NCBI RefSeq assembly: GCF_000633395.1
Contig: NZ_AYMU01000020.1
Coordinates: 310,001-374,000 of the forward strand
Origin: Pseudomonas sp. PH1b
GTDB taxonomy: Bacteria > Pseudomonadota > Gammaproteobacteria > Pseudomonadales > Pseudomonadaceae
Direction of reading: 5' to 3'
DNA: 64,000 bases
Part shown: piece by piece, positions 49,555 to 60,000 of the stretch
Position numbering within the stretch: the stretch's first letter is position 1
Layout of the letters: each line of letters starts with the position of its first letter
Translations under genes and position numbers: made by a program
The notes under the pieces: generated by a model
The model's database searches: none
Told to the model about the DNA's origin: nothing
Seen by the model: only the letters and a program-made list of their open reading frames with translations

Positions 49555-50996
49555 TGGGCGCCTCCTTCCAGTTGCTGTTCGCTGGCCTGGATGGCCAGAC
49601 GCTCCGCATCCAGGTCGAGGTTGCGGGTCAGGCCCCAGTAAACCAGCCCGGCCACGGCCAGGCCAATCACGAAGGCAATGTCGGCGCCGCCCAGTGCCAC
49701 CGACAAGGGGCCCTGGTAGAAGCTCAAGGACATGAACGGCACCATTGCCAGCAGGCCGAGGAAGTACGCCAGCAGCCCGGCGCTGGACCAGCGGCCGTAG
49801 ATCCCGGCGGGGTTGAAGATGTCGCTGATGGCGTAGCGGCCTTTGCGCACCAGGTAGAAGTCCGCCAGGTTGACCGCGGTCCAGGGCACCAGGAAATACA
49901 GCATCAGCAGGACGAAGGTGTTGAAACTGCCCAGGTAGCTTTCGGGAATGTTCATGGCGATCAGGAAGATCACTACCGCCACCAGCAGGATCCCGGTCAC
50001 CCGGCTCTTGAGGTTGGGCTTGATCGATTTGAAACCGTCGATGGCGCTGATGCCGGTGAGCATGGCGCCGTAGCAGTTGACTGCCATGATGCCCACCAGC
50101 GCCGGCACCGCAATCAGCACGGTGAAGGTGCCGAACCCGGGAATCACCCGGTTGCCCACTTCGCGCACGCTGGCGATGGCGTCCGGCGAAGGCAGGGCGG
50201 AAGCCAGAAAGGCCCCCAGGGACATCAGCCACAGGGCCGAGCCGGCGGCGCCCAGGTAGGTCCAGAAGATCACCTGGCGTGACGGCGTCTTGTGTGGCAG
50301 GTAGCGCGAGTAGTCGGAGACGTACACCGAATAGCTGATCTGGTAGCCGGCGGCGGCCGACAGCTGGATCAGGAACGCCGACCAGGAAAAGTGCGCATCG
50401 GCCACTGCGGCGTCGGCCTGCAGGGTCAGTAGGGCGCTGACGGTGAGCACCGCGAACACACTGATCATCACGTAGGTCAGCCAGCGTTGCACGGTGTGCA
50501 GCAGGTCATGGCCGATCACCGCGATCAGCACCGCCACGGCGATCATCAAGGTGTACCAGGGCGCCCGGGCGCCGGGAATCACCGTGTTGATGGCGTCAGT
50601 GGCGAGGATCACGTTGAACACGTTGAAGCCGATGTAGACGAACACCACCGCGGTGAAGGGCACGATGGCGCCCCGCAGGCCGAACTGGGCGCGGGACTGG
50701 ATCATCTGCGGCAGGCCCATGCGCGGGCCCTGGTTGGCGTGGAAGGCCATGCAGAAGGTGCCCAGGCACACGCCGATGACGATCGCCAGGATCGCGTATT
50801 GCAGGCTCAGGCCCAGGGCTGCGCCGGTGAATCCGGTGACCATGGTGGTGAGCACGAAGTTGCCGGTGAACCAGAACGGGCCCTGGTGCCAGACCTTGCC
50901 GTGGCGTTCATCGCGGGGCACATAGTCGATGGAGCGGGTCTCGATCTTCAGGCCGGGAGGCGGGGCTTTCTCGGTGACGCAAGAAGAGGTCGTCAT
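49551..50996 (-). CDS. NCS1-family permease
   Basis: Inner-membrane transporter of 481 residues with about 12 membrane helices, of the cytosine/allantoin/thiamine precursor permease family (NCS1). Typical segments are VWHQGPFWFTGNFVLTTM in helix 1 and YQISYSVYVSDYSRYLP. It is translationally coupled to a carbon-nitrogen hydrolase, which suggests an imported N-containing compound is opened inside the cell. The two genes are a self-contained transport-hydrolysis unit within the betaine region. Confidence 0.88.
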   Translation of the reverse strand: MTTSSCVTEKAPPPGLKIETRSIDYVPRDERHGKVWHQGPFWFTGNFVLTTMVTGFTGAALGLSLQYAILAIVIGVCLGTFCMAFHANQGPRMGLPQMIQSRAQFGLRGAIVPFTAVVFVYIGFNVFNVILATDAINTVIPGARAPWYTLMIAVAVLIAVIGHDLLHTVQRWLTYVMISVFAVLTVSALLTLQADAAVADAHFSWSAFLIQLSAAAGYQISYSVYVSDYSRYLPHKTPSRQVIFWTYLGAAGSALWLMSLGAFLASALPSPDAIASVREVGNRVIPGFGTFTVLIAVPALVGIMAVNCYGAMLTGISAIDGFKSIKPNLKSRVTGILLVAVVIFLIAMNIPESYLGSFNTFVLLMLYFLVPWTAVNLADFYLVRKGRYAISDIFNPAGIYGRWSSAGLLAYFLGLLAMVPFMSLSFYQGPLSVALGGADIAFVIGLAVAGLVYWGLTRNLDLDAERLAIQASEQQLEGGAQ

Positions 50997-51136
50997 GGGG
51001 TACAGCCTTGTTTTTATAGGTCGACCCTGGAGTCTCGGACAAACGCAGCGGTTGTTGAATCAGTGGGGGCAAATAATCAGTTCAGGAATCTGTGAACTGA
51101 TGGCGGCCGGAGGAGACGTCGGCGGGATTTGCGCCT
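50997..51136. other. Upstream region of the NCS1 permease operon
   Basis: The first part of a 573-bp gene-free interval, the rest being the REP array that follows. It carries the leftward promoter region of the permease (AT-rich around 51004-51090). No gene is supported. Confidence 0.4.
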
Positions 51137-51569
51137 GGCTTGCGGGCCCCTTCGCTGGCAAGCCAGCTCCCACGGGAGGGGAGAGGACGTGGCCTTTGTA
51201 GGAGCCGGCTTGCCGGCGAAGGCGTCGGCGGGATCGGCGTCTGGCTTGCGGGCCTCTTCGCTGGCAAGCCAGCTCCTACGGAAGAGGGGCTGGCGCGGCC
51301 CTTGTAGGAGCCGGCTTGCCGGCGAAGGCGTCGGCGGGATCGGCGCCTGGCTTGCGGGCCTCTTCGCTGGCAAGCCAGCTCCTACGGAAGAGGGGCTGGC
51401 GCGGCCCTTGTAGGAGCCGGCTTGCCGGCGAAGGCGTCGGTGGGATTTGCGCCTGGCTTGCGGGCTCTTCGCTGGCAAGCCAGCTCCTACGGGAGAGGAG
51501 CTGGCGCGGCCTTTGTAGGAGCCGGCTTGCCGGCGAAGGCGTCGCAAGGATCGACGCCTGGCTTGCGGG
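51137..51569. repeat. Tandem REP array 1 (about 106-bp units)
   Basis: The block TGTAGGAGCCGGCTTGCCGG ... TCGCTGGCAAGCCAGCTCC starts at 51197, 51303, 51409 and 51514 (spacing 105-106 bp), with an incomplete unit before. The last unit is broken off at the stop codon of ltaE. Units are near-identical, so this grew by recent tandem duplication. Confidence 0.9.
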
Positions 51570-52610
51570 TCAGGCGCTCATCACCGTGCGGATATCCGCC
51601 GCCAGCTCCCGCACCCGTTCTTCCTCGGTGTCCCAGGAACACATGAAGCGCGCGCCACCCTTGCCGATGAAGGTATAGAAGCGCCAGCCCTTGGCCGTCA
51701 GCGCGGCAATCGCCGGTTCCGAAAGCTGCAGGAACACGCCGTTGGCCTGCACCGGGAACATCAGCTCAACGCCGGGAATGTCTTCCACCAGTTGGGCCAG
51801 CAACTGTGCGCAGTGGTTGGCGTGGCGCGCGTACTTGAGCCAGGCGTCGTTTTCCAGCAAGCCGACCCAGGGCGCCGAGAGAAAGCGCATTTTCGAGGCC
51901 AGCTGGCCGGCCTGCTTGCAGCGGTAGTCGAAGTCTTCCGCCAGTTTGTGGTTGAAGAACAGGATCGCCTCGCCCACCGCCATGCCGTTTTTCGTGCCGC
52001 CAAAGCACAGCACGTCGACCCCGGCCTTCCAGGTCAGCTCCGCCGGGGTGCAGCCGAGGAAGGCGCAGGCGTTGGAGAAGCGTGCGCCGTCCATGTGCAG
52101 GTTCAGCCCCAGTTCCTTGCAGGTGGCGCTGATGGCGCGAACTTCTTCCGGGGTGTAGACGCTGCCCACTTCGGTGGCCTGGGTCAGGGTCACCACCCGC
52201 GGCTTGGGGTAGTGGATGTCCTGGCGCTTGAGGGCCACCTCGCGGATCGATTCCGGGGTCAGCTTGCCGTTATGGGTGCCGGCGATCAGCAACTTGGAGC
52301 CGTTGGAGAAAAATTCCGGGGCGCCGCATTCGTCGGTCTCGACGTGGGCGGTTTCCGAGCAGATCACGCTGTGGTAACTCTGGCACAGCGACGACAGCGC
52401 CAGGGAGTTGGCGGCGGTGCCGTTGAAGGCGAAGAACACTTCACAGTCGGTTTCGAAGAGTTTGCGGAAATGATCCGAGGCGCGAGCGGTCCACTGGTCG
52501 TCGCCGTAAGCGCGCTCGTGGCCGTGATTGGCCTGCTCCATGGCTGCCCAGGCTTCGGGGCAGATGCCGGAGTAGTTGTCGCTGGCGAATTGTTGGCTCT
52601 TGTCGGTCAT
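51570..52610 (-). CDS. ltaE: Low-specificity L-threonine aldolase
   Basis: PLP enzyme of 346 residues (EC 4.1.2.48) that splits threonine or allo-threonine into glycine and acetaldehyde. The N-terminus is MTDKSQQFASDNYSGICPEAW. The cofactor lysine is in LCFGGTKNGMAVGE and the phosphate- and ring-binding segments are FAFNGTAANSLAL and NLHMDGARFSNAC. It adds glycine to the same pool fed by betaine. The 3' end runs directly into REP array 1. Confidence 0.94.
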   Translation of the reverse strand: MTDKSQQFASDNYSGICPEAWAAMEQANHGHERAYGDDQWTARASDHFRKLFETDCEVFFAFNGTAANSLALSSLCQSYHSVICSETAHVETDECGAPEFFSNGSKLLIAGTHNGKLTPESIREVALKRQDIHYPKPRVVTLTQATEVGSVYTPEEVRAISATCKELGLNLHMDGARFSNACAFLGCTPAELTWKAGVDVLCFGGTKNGMAVGEAILFFNHKLAEDFDYRCKQAGQLASKMRFLSAPWVGLLENDAWLKYARHANHCAQLLAQLVEDIPGVELMFPVQANGVFLQLSEPAIAALTAKGWRFYTFIGKGGARFMCSWDTEEERVRELAADIRTVMSA

Positions 52611-52710
52611 GGCCGGCTCCGTGGTCGATGATGGTGCGCACTTTAACCAAGAATAATGGCCCAGCACACGCTCTGTTTATGCCGGAATAATGCATGGCCT
52701 ATAAGGATTT

Positions 52711-53451
52711 ATGCGTGACGCGATGCTGAAACCCGATACTGCCCGGCGCGACGGGGCACTGGATGCGCTGAAATGGCTGGCGCTGCTGAGCATGGTCCTC
52801 GATCACCTGCGATATGTGGGCCTGAGCCTGGACTGGCTGTACGTACCCGGGCGCCTAGCGTTTCCCTGGTTCTGCCTGGCCATGGCGGTGAATCTGACCC
52901 GGGCCAGGGTTGAAACCGACAACCGACCGGGACAATGGCGTTACCTGGGCTGGTTGTTGCTGTTCAGCCTGCTGAGCGAGATTCCCTATCGCCTGTTCAT
53001 TCCAGACCCCGACACCTTGAATGTCCTGCCCACCTTGGCCCTGGGGCTGCTGGTGGCCCGGGGCTGGCAGCGACGCCAGGGCCTGGACCTGGGGCTTGGC
53101 CTGCTGGCCTTGCTGCTGGCGGTGGTTTTCAGTGAGCGGCTGATGTTCGGCGCCTTCGGGGTGCTGCTGCCGCTGGCCCTGGTGCTGGTGCTGCGTCGGC
53201 CCTGGTATTTCAGCCTGCTGCCTGGGGCGTTGTGCCTGGCGGCCAATCAATGGCAGACCTTGTTCCCGGTGGCGCGCCTGGGCAACCCAGTGGCGACTTA
53301 TGGTATTGCCGCCTGTCTGCTGGCGCCGTTGCTGGGGCTGTTGCTGCTGCAAACCTTGCACGGCCGCCTGTTCCCGGCGATGCGCCGCTGGGCCTACCTG
53401 CTGTACCCGGCGCACTTTCTCCTGCTGTTGGCCCTGCGCACATCCCTGTAG
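52711..53451 (+). CDS. TraX-family membrane protein
   Basis: Integral membrane protein of 246 residues with about eight hydrophobic helices. It belongs to the TraX family (F-pilin N-acetylase and chromosomal relatives): MVLDHLRYVGL and GRLAFPWFCLAMAVNL near the start are typical. No conjugation genes adjoin it, so it probably acylates another substrate. A second possible start is 52723. The stop codon TAG (53449-53451) is supplied by the first REP unit of array 2, so REP insertion defined the C-terminus. Confidence 0.85.
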   Translation: MRDAMLKPDTARRDGALDALKWLALLSMVLDHLRYVGLSLDWLYVPGRLAFPWFCLAMAVNLTRARVETDNRPGQWRYLGWLLLFSLLSEIPYRLFIPDPDTLNVLPTLALGLLVARGWQRRQGLDLGLGLLALLLAVVFSERLMFGAFGVLLPLALVLVLRRPWYFSLLPGALCLAANQWQTLFPVARLGNPVATYGIAACLLAPLLGLLLLQTLHGRLFPAMRRWAYLLYPAHFLLLLALRTSL

Positions 53452-53940
53452 GAGCCGGCTTGCCGGCGAAGGCGTCGGTCGGGTTTGCGCTCGGCTTTAG
53501 GGCCTCTTCGCTGGCAAGCCAGCTCCTACGGGGGAGGTGGTGGCCGCTTTTGTAGGAGCCGGCTTGCCGGCGAAGGCGTCGGTCGGGTTTGCGCTCGGCG
53601 TTAGGGCCTCTTCGCTGGCAAGCCAGCTCCTACGGGGGGGCGCTTTTGTAGGAGCCGGCTTGCCGGCGAAGGCTGCCGTCGGGTTTGCGCTCGGCGTTAG
53701 GGCCTCTTCGCTGGCAAGCCAGCTCCTACGGGGGAGGTGGTGGCCGCTTTTGTAGGAGCCGGCTTGCCGGCGAAGGCGTTCGTCGGGTTTGCGCCTGGCT
53801 TTAGGGCCTCTTCGCTGGCAAGCCAGCTCCTACGGGGGAGGTGGTGGCCGCTTTTGTAGGAGCCGGCTTGCCGGCGAAGGCGGCAGTCGGGTTTGCGCCT
53901 GGCTTGAGGGCCTCTTCGCTGGCAAGCCAGCTCCTACGGG
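53447..53940. repeat. Tandem REP array 2 (about 104-bp units)
   Basis: Five REP doublets start at 53447, 53551, 53647, 53751 and 53855 (spacing 104, 96, 104, 104 bp). They share the spacer GGGTTTGCGC and differ mainly in a few positions. The first unit overlaps the traX stop. Confidence 0.9.
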
Positions 53941-54171
53941 GGAGGGGCGTTGCGGTGCGGGGGAGGGACAGGCCCGATCCAGAGCCGTTGGCGGGTGGCG
54001 CAGGCGGGCATCTATCCGTGGGCGCCAGGGCATGTCGTAAACGCACCTTTGCGTGGCGTCCATAGGCATTTGAGTTCGCCGTCCCGGTCATACCATCGCA
54101 TCCAAAGGGCGCAGCTGTAAGGCTCGCCTCACCGAGACGAAAGGCGCAGCGCCGCCGCTGGGAGAGACGTG
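53941..54171. promoter_or_regulatory. glyA-sox operon promoter region
   Basis: A 231-bp region after REP array 2. It contains CATGTCGTAAACGC near 54050, vaguely like the GTCGT unit upstream of choX, and the GGGAGAG ribosome site of glyA. No gene is supported here. Confidence 0.4.
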
Positions 54172-55425
54172 ATGTTCAGCAAGCAAGACCAGATCCAGGG
54201 TTACGACGATGCACTGCTGGCGGCGATCAATGCCGAGGAACAACGCCAGGAAGATCACATCGAGCTGATCGCGTCGGAAAACTACACCAGCAAGCGGGTG
54301 ATGCAGGCGCAAGGCAGCGGGCTGACCAACAAGTACGCCGAGGGCTATCCGGGCAAGCGCTACTACGGCGGCTGCGAGCATGTGGACAAGGTCGAGGCCC
54401 TGGCCATCGAGCGCGCCAAGCAGCTGTTCGGCGCCGATTACGCCAACGTCCAGCCGCACTCCGGCTCTTCGGCCAACAGCGAGGTGTACCTGGCCCTGCT
54501 GCAGGCTGGCGACACCATCCTCGGCATGAGCCTGGCCCACGGCGGCCACCTGACCCACGGGGCCAAGGTGTCGTCCTCGGGCAAGCTGTACAACGCCGTG
54601 CAGTACGGCATCGATAGCCGTACCGGGCTGATCGACTACGACGAAGTCGAGCGCCTGGCCGTGGAACATAAGCCGAAGATGATCGTCGCCGGCTTCTCGG
54701 CCTACTCCAAGACCCTGGATTTCCCGCGCTTCCGGCAGATCGCCGACAAGGTCGGGGCGCTGCTGTTCGTCGACATGGCCCACGTTGCCGGGCTGGTGGC
54801 CGCCGGTCTGTACCCCAACCCGCTGCCCTATGCCGACGTGGTCACCACCACCACCCACAAGACCCTGCGCGGCCCTCGTGGCGGGCTGATCCTGGCCAAG
54901 GCCAACGAAGAGATCGAGAAGAAACTCAACGCCGCGGTATTCCCCGGCGCCCAGGGCGGCCCGCTGATGCACGTGATTGCGGCCAAGGCGGTGTGCTTCA
55001 AGGAAGCGTCGGAGCCGGGCTTCAAGGCCTATCAGCAGCAAGTGATCGACAACGCCCAGGCCATGGCCGGCGTGTTTATCAAACGCGGCTACGATGTAGT
55101 GTCCGGCGGCACCGACAACCACCTGTTCCTGGTCAGCCTGATTCGCCAGGGCCTGACCGGCAAGGATGCCGATGCTGCCCTGGGCCGCGCCCATATCACT
55201 GTGAACAAGAACGCCGTGCCCAACGATCCGCAGTCGCCGTTCGTCACGTCCGGCCTGCGCATCGGCACCCCGGCGGTCACCACCCGCGGATTCAAGGTCA
55301 CCCAGTGCACCGAGCTGGCGGGCTGGATCTGCGACATCCTCGATCACCTCGGCGATGCCGACGTCGAGGCCAATGTCGCTCGCCAGGTGGCGGCCCTGTG
55401 TGCTGATTTCCCGGTTTACCGCTGA
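54172..55425 (+). CDS. glyA: Serine hydroxymethyltransferase of the sox operon
   Basis: PLP enzyme of 417 residues (EC 2.1.2.1) that interconverts glycine plus 5,10-methylene-THF and serine. The PLP-lysine is in VVTTTTHKTLRGPRGG. MFSKQDQIQGYDDALLAAI is the start, chosen over a GTG one codon upstream because of ribosome-site spacing. Its place before soxBDAG means the methylene-THF made by sarcosine oxidase can be used at once to turn glycine to serine, then pyruvate through SdaB. Confidence 0.96.
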   Translation: MFSKQDQIQGYDDALLAAINAEEQRQEDHIELIASENYTSKRVMQAQGSGLTNKYAEGYPGKRYYGGCEHVDKVEALAIERAKQLFGADYANVQPHSGSSANSEVYLALLQAGDTILGMSLAHGGHLTHGAKVSSSGKLYNAVQYGIDSRTGLIDYDEVERLAVEHKPKMIVAGFSAYSKTLDFPRFRQIADKVGALLFVDMAHVAGLVAAGLYPNPLPYADVVTTTTHKTLRGPRGGLILAKANEEIEKKLNAAVFPGAQGGPLMHVIAAKAVCFKEASEPGFKAYQQQVIDNAQAMAGVFIKRGYDVVSGGTDNHLFLVSLIRQGLTGKDADAALGRAHITVNKNAVPNDPQSPFVTSGLRIGTPAVTTRGFKVTQCTELAGWICDILDHLGDADVEANVARQVAALCADFPVYR

Positions 55426-55448
55426 GAGCCGCAACTGGAGCAATGACT

Positions 55449-56699
55449 ATGCAACGCTATTCGGGCTTCGGCCTCTTCAAGCACTCTCTCAGCCACCATG
55501 AAAACTGGCAGCGCATGTGGCGCACGCCGACCCCGAAAAAAGTCTATGACGTGGTCATCGTCGGCGGCGGCGGGCATGGCCTGGCCACCGCCTACTACCT
55601 GGCCAAGGAACACGGCATCACCAACGTAGCGGTGGTGGAGAAGGGCTGGCTGGGTGGTGGCAACACCGCGCGCAACACCACCATCGTGCGCTCCAACTAC
55701 CTGTGGGACGAGTCGGCGCAGCTCTACGAGCACGCCATGAAACTCTGGGAAGGCCTGTCCCAGGACCTCAACTACAACGTGATGTTCTCCCAGCGCGGGG
55801 TCTACAACCTGTGCCACACCCTGCAGGACATCCGTGATTCCGAGCGCCGGGTCAGCGCCAACCGCCTCAACGGCATCGACGGCGAGTTGCTCAACACCCA
55901 GCAGGTGGCGGACGAGATCCCCTACCTGGACTGCTCGAAGAACACCCGCTACCCGGTGCTCGGCGCCACGGTGCAACGCCGCGGCGGCGTGGCCCGTCAC
56001 GACGCCGTGGCCTGGGGCTTTGCCCGGGCCGCCGACGCCCTGGGCGTGGACCTGATCCAGCAGACCGAAGTCATTGGCTTTCGCAAGGAAAATGGCGTGT
56101 GCATCGGCGTCGAGACCAACAAGGGCTTTATCGGCGCCAAACGCGTCGGGGTGGTCACCGCCGGCAACTCCGGGCACATGGCCAAGCTCGCGGGCTTCCG
56201 CCTGCCGATCGAATCCCACCCGCTGCAAGCACTGGTGTCGGAGCCGATCAAGCCGATCATCGACAGCGTGATCATGTCCAACGCGGTGCACGGCTACATT
56301 AGCCAGTCCGACAAGGGCGACCTGGTGATCGGCGCCGGCATCGACGGCTGGGTTGGCTACGGCCAGCGTGGTTCCTACCCGGTGATCGAGCACACCATCC
56401 AGGCCATCGTCGAGATGTTCCCGATCCTGTCCCGGGTGCGCATGAACCGCCAATGGGGCGGCATCGTCGACACCAGCCCGGACGCCTGCCCGATCATCTC
56501 CAAGACCCCGGTGCCGAACATGTTCTTCAACTGCGGCTGGGGCACCGGCGGCTTCAAGGCCACTCCGGGCTCGGGCAACGTGTTTGCCGCGAGCCTGGCC
56601 AAGGGCGAGATGCACCCATTGGCCGCACCTTTCTCCATCGACCGTTTCCACAACGGTGCGCTGATCGATGAACACGGCGCTGCTGCGGTCGCCCACTAA
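55449..56699 (+). CDS. soxB: Sarcosine oxidase beta subunit
   Basis: FAD subunit of heterotetrameric sarcosine oxidase, 416 residues. The ATG at 55449 (MQRYSGFGLFKHSLSHHENW) has a GGAG site 8 nt upstream and gives the standard length; the ATG at 55443 is too close to that site. FAD binding is in YDVVIVGGGGHGLATAYYLAKEHG and covalent-flavin and active-site regions follow (NCGWGTGGFKATPGSG at the C-terminus). With SoxA, D and G it converts sarcosine to glycine, peroxide and methylene-THF. Confidence 0.96.
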   Translation: MQRYSGFGLFKHSLSHHENWQRMWRTPTPKKVYDVVIVGGGGHGLATAYYLAKEHGITNVAVVEKGWLGGGNTARNTTIVRSNYLWDESAQLYEHAMKLWEGLSQDLNYNVMFSQRGVYNLCHTLQDIRDSERRVSANRLNGIDGELLNTQQVADEIPYLDCSKNTRYPVLGATVQRRGGVARHDAVAWGFARAADALGVDLIQQTEVIGFRKENGVCIGVETNKGFIGAKRVGVVTAGNSGHMAKLAGFRLPIESHPLQALVSEPIKPIIDSVIMSNAVHGYISQSDKGDLVIGAGIDGWVGYGQRGSYPVIEHTIQAIVEMFPILSRVRMNRQWGGIVDTSPDACPIISKTPVPNMFFNCGWGTGGFKATPGSGNVFAASLAKGEMHPLAAPFSIDRFHNGALIDEHGAAAVAH

Positions 56700-56713
56700 A
56701 AGGACAAAACCCT

Positions 56714-57016
56714 ATGTTGCATATCTTCTGTCCTCACTGCGGCGAACTGCGCTCCGAAGAGGAATTCCACTCGTCCGGCCAGGCTCACATTCCACGGCCC
56801 CTGGACCCTAACGCCTGCACCGACGAGGAGTGGGGCGACTACATGTTCTTCCGCGACAACCCCCGTGGCCTGCATCACGAGTTGTGGATCCACGCTGCCG
56901 GTTGCCGCCAGTACTTCAACGCCACCCGCGACACCGTCACCTACGAAATCCTTGAAACCTACAAGATCGGCAGCAAGCCGCAATTCACCGCCAAGGCTGC
57001 TGGAGAGAAGGTATGA
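56714..57016 (+). CDS. soxD: Sarcosine oxidase delta subunit
   Basis: Zinc-binding small subunit of 100 residues. The metal site is formed by FCPHCGELRSEEEF and the later Cys/His residues in LWIHAAGCRQYF. It binds between the other subunits of the heterotetramer. It follows soxB by 14 bp with an AAGGAC site and overlaps soxA by 4 bp (ATGA). Confidence 0.95.
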   Translation: MLHIFCPHCGELRSEEEFHSSGQAHIPRPLDPNACTDEEWGDYMFFRDNPRGLHHELWIHAAGCRQYFNATRDTVTYEILETYKIGSKPQFTAKAAGEKV

Positions 57017-60000
57017 GCCAGACCAATCGCCTGTCCAACGGCGGACGCATCGACCGCAACAAGGTCCTGACCTTCACCTTCAACGGCCAGAGCTACAAGG
57101 GCTTCGAGGGCGACACCCTGGCCTCGGCCCTGCTCGCCAACGGCGTGGACATCATCGGCCGCAGCTTCAAGTACTCCCGGCCCCGAGGCATCTTCGCCGC
57201 CGGTTGTGAAGAGCCCAATGCGGTGCTGCAGATCGGTGCCACCGAAGCCACCCAGATTCCCAACGTGCGCGCCACCCAGCAGGCGCTGTACCAGGGCCTG
57301 GTAGCCACCAGCACCAACGGCTGGCCCAGCGTCAACAACGACATGATGGGGATCCTCGGCAAGGTCGGCGGCAAGCTGATGCCGCCGGGCTTCTACTACA
57401 AAACCTTCATGTACCCGCAATCGTTCTGGATGACCTACGAGAAGTACATCCGCAAGGCCGCAGGCCTGGGCCGTTCGCCCACCGAGAACGATCCGGACAC
57501 CTACGACAACATGAACCAGCACTGCGATGTGCTGATCGTCGGTGGTGGCCCCGCCGGCCTCGCCGCCGCCCTGGCCGCCGCCCGCAGTGGCGCCCGGGTG
57601 ATCCTCGCCGATGAGCAGGAAGAATTCGGCGGCAGCTTGCTGGACAGCCGCGAAAGCCTGGACGGCAAACCGGCCTCGGAGTGGGTAGCCAGCGTGGTTG
57701 CCGAGCTGCAGTCCCTGCCGGACGTGTTGCTGCTGCCGCGGGCCACGGTCAACGGCTATCACGACCACAACTTCCTGACCATTCATCAGCGCCTTACCGA
57801 TCACCTCGGTGACCGTGCGCCGATTGGCCAGGTGCGCCAGCGTATTCACCGGGTGCGGGCCAAGCGCGTGGTGCTGGCCACCGGCGCCCATGAGCGGCCG
57901 CTGGTCTATGGCAACAACGATGTGCCGGGCAACATGCTGGCCGGCGCCGTCTCCACCTACGTGCGTCGTTACGGCGTGGCCCCGGGCAAGAAACTGCTGC
58001 TGTCCACCAACAACGACCACGCCTACCGTGTGGCCCTGGACTGGCTCGACGCCAGCCTGCAGGTGGTGGCCATCGCCGACGCGCGGCACAACCCCCGCGG
58101 CGCCCTGGTGGAAGAAGCCCGGGCCAAGGGCATTCGCATCCTCACCTCCAGCGCGGTGATCGAGGCCCGTGGCAGCAAGCACGTGACCGGCGCGCGGGTG
58201 GCGGCCATCGACGTCAAGGCGCACAAGGTCACCAGCCCCGGCGAATGGCTCGACTGCGACCTGATCGCCAGCTCCGGCGGCTACAGCCCGGTGGTGCACC
58301 TGGCTTCGCACCTGGGCGGCAAGCCGGTGTGGCGCGAAGACATCCTCGGTTTCGTGCCCGGTGAAGCACCGCAGAAACGCGTGTGCGTGGGCGGCATCAA
58401 TGGTGTCTACAGCCTCGGTGATGCCCTGGCGGATGGTTTCGAAGGCGGCGTGCGCGCGGCCAGCGAAGCCGGTTTCCAGGCCGTGGAGGGCGTGCTGCCC
58501 AAGGCCCTGGCCCGTCTTGAAGAGCCGACCCTGGCGCTGTTCCAGGTGCCTCACGAAAAAGGCACCGCTCGGGCACCGAAGCAATTCGTTGACCTGCAGA
58601 ACGACGTCACCGCTGCCGCCATCGAACTGGCGACCCGCGAGGGCTTCGAGTCGGTGGAGCACGTCAAGCGCTATACCGCCCTGGGCTTCGGTACCGACCA
58701 GGGCAAGCTGGGCAACGTCAACGGCCTGGCCATTGCCGCCCGTTCGCTGAACGTCAGCATCCCGCAGATGGGCACCACCATGTTCCGTCCGAACTACACG
58801 CCGATCACCTTCGGCGCCGTGGCCGGCCGGCACTGCGGGCACATCTTCGAGCCGGTGCGTTTTACCGCGCTGCATCACTGGCACCTGAAGAACGGCGCCG
58901 AGTTCGAGGACGTCGGCCAGTGGAAACGTCCCTGGTACTTCCCGAAAAACGGCGAGGACCTGCATGCCGCGGTCAAGCGCGAATGCCAGGCGGTGCGCGA
59001 CAGCGTCGGCCTGCTGGACGCCTCGACCCTGGGCAAGATCGACATCCAGGGCCCGGACGCCCGGGAATTCCTCAACCGCATCTACAGCAACGCCTGGACC
59101 AAGCTCGACGTGGGCAAGGCCCGCTACGGCCTGATGTGCAAGGAAGACGGCATGGTCTTCGACGATGGCGTCACCGCCTGTCTGGCCGACAACCACTTCC
59201 TGATGACCACCACCACCGGCGGCGCGGCTCGCGTGCTGCAGTGGCTGGAGATCTACCAGCAGACCGAATGGCCGGACCTCAAGGTGTACTTCACCTCGGT
59301 CACCGACCACTGGGCCACCATGACCCTGTCCGGGCCCAACAGCCGCAAGCTGCTGAGCGAAGTCACCGACATCGACCTGGACAAGGACGGCTTCCCGTTC
59401 ATGACCTGGAAGGAAGGCCTGGTGGGCGGCGTGCCGGCCCGGGTGTTCCGCATCTCGTTCACCGGCGAGCTGTCCTACGAGGTCAACGTCCAGGCCGACT
59501 ACGCCATGGGCGTGCTGGAGCAGATCGTCGAGGCTGGCAAGAAATACAACCTGACCCCCTACGGCACCGAGACCATGCACGTGCTGCGGGCCGAGAAGGG
59601 CTTCATCATCGTCGGCCAGGACACCGACGGCTCGATGACCCCGGACGACCTGAACATGGGTTGGTGCGTGGGCCGCACCAAGCCGTTCTCGTGGATCGGC
59701 TGGCGCGGCATGAACCGCGAAGACTGCGTGCGTGAGCAGCGCAAGCAACTGGTGGGCCTGAAGCCGATCGACCCGACCCAGTGGCTGCCGGAAGGCGCGC
59801 AGCTGGTGTTCAACCCCAAGCAGGCGATTCCCATGAGCATGGTCGGTCACGTGACCTCCAGCTATGCCCACAACTCCCTGGGTTATTCCTTTGCCCTGGG
59901 CGTGGTCAAGGGCGGCCTCAAGCGCCTGGGCGAGCGGGTCTTCGCGCCCCTGGCCGATGGCCGGGTGATCGAGGCGGAAATCGTTTCCTCGGTGTTCTTT

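Noticed and set aside
52711..53451. Sign of an integrated conjugative element from the traX-like gene
   Set aside because: No other conjugation, integrase or relaxase gene is nearby. Chromosomal TraX relatives are common in pseudomonads.
51137..53940. CRISPR array
   Set aside because: The regular spacing comes from tandem REP doublets with near-identical spacers and internal dyads. Spacers are not unique and no cas genes are present.
56959..59871. 970-codon frame opposite soxA
   Set aside because: Antisense shadow of the sarcosine oxidase alpha subunit.
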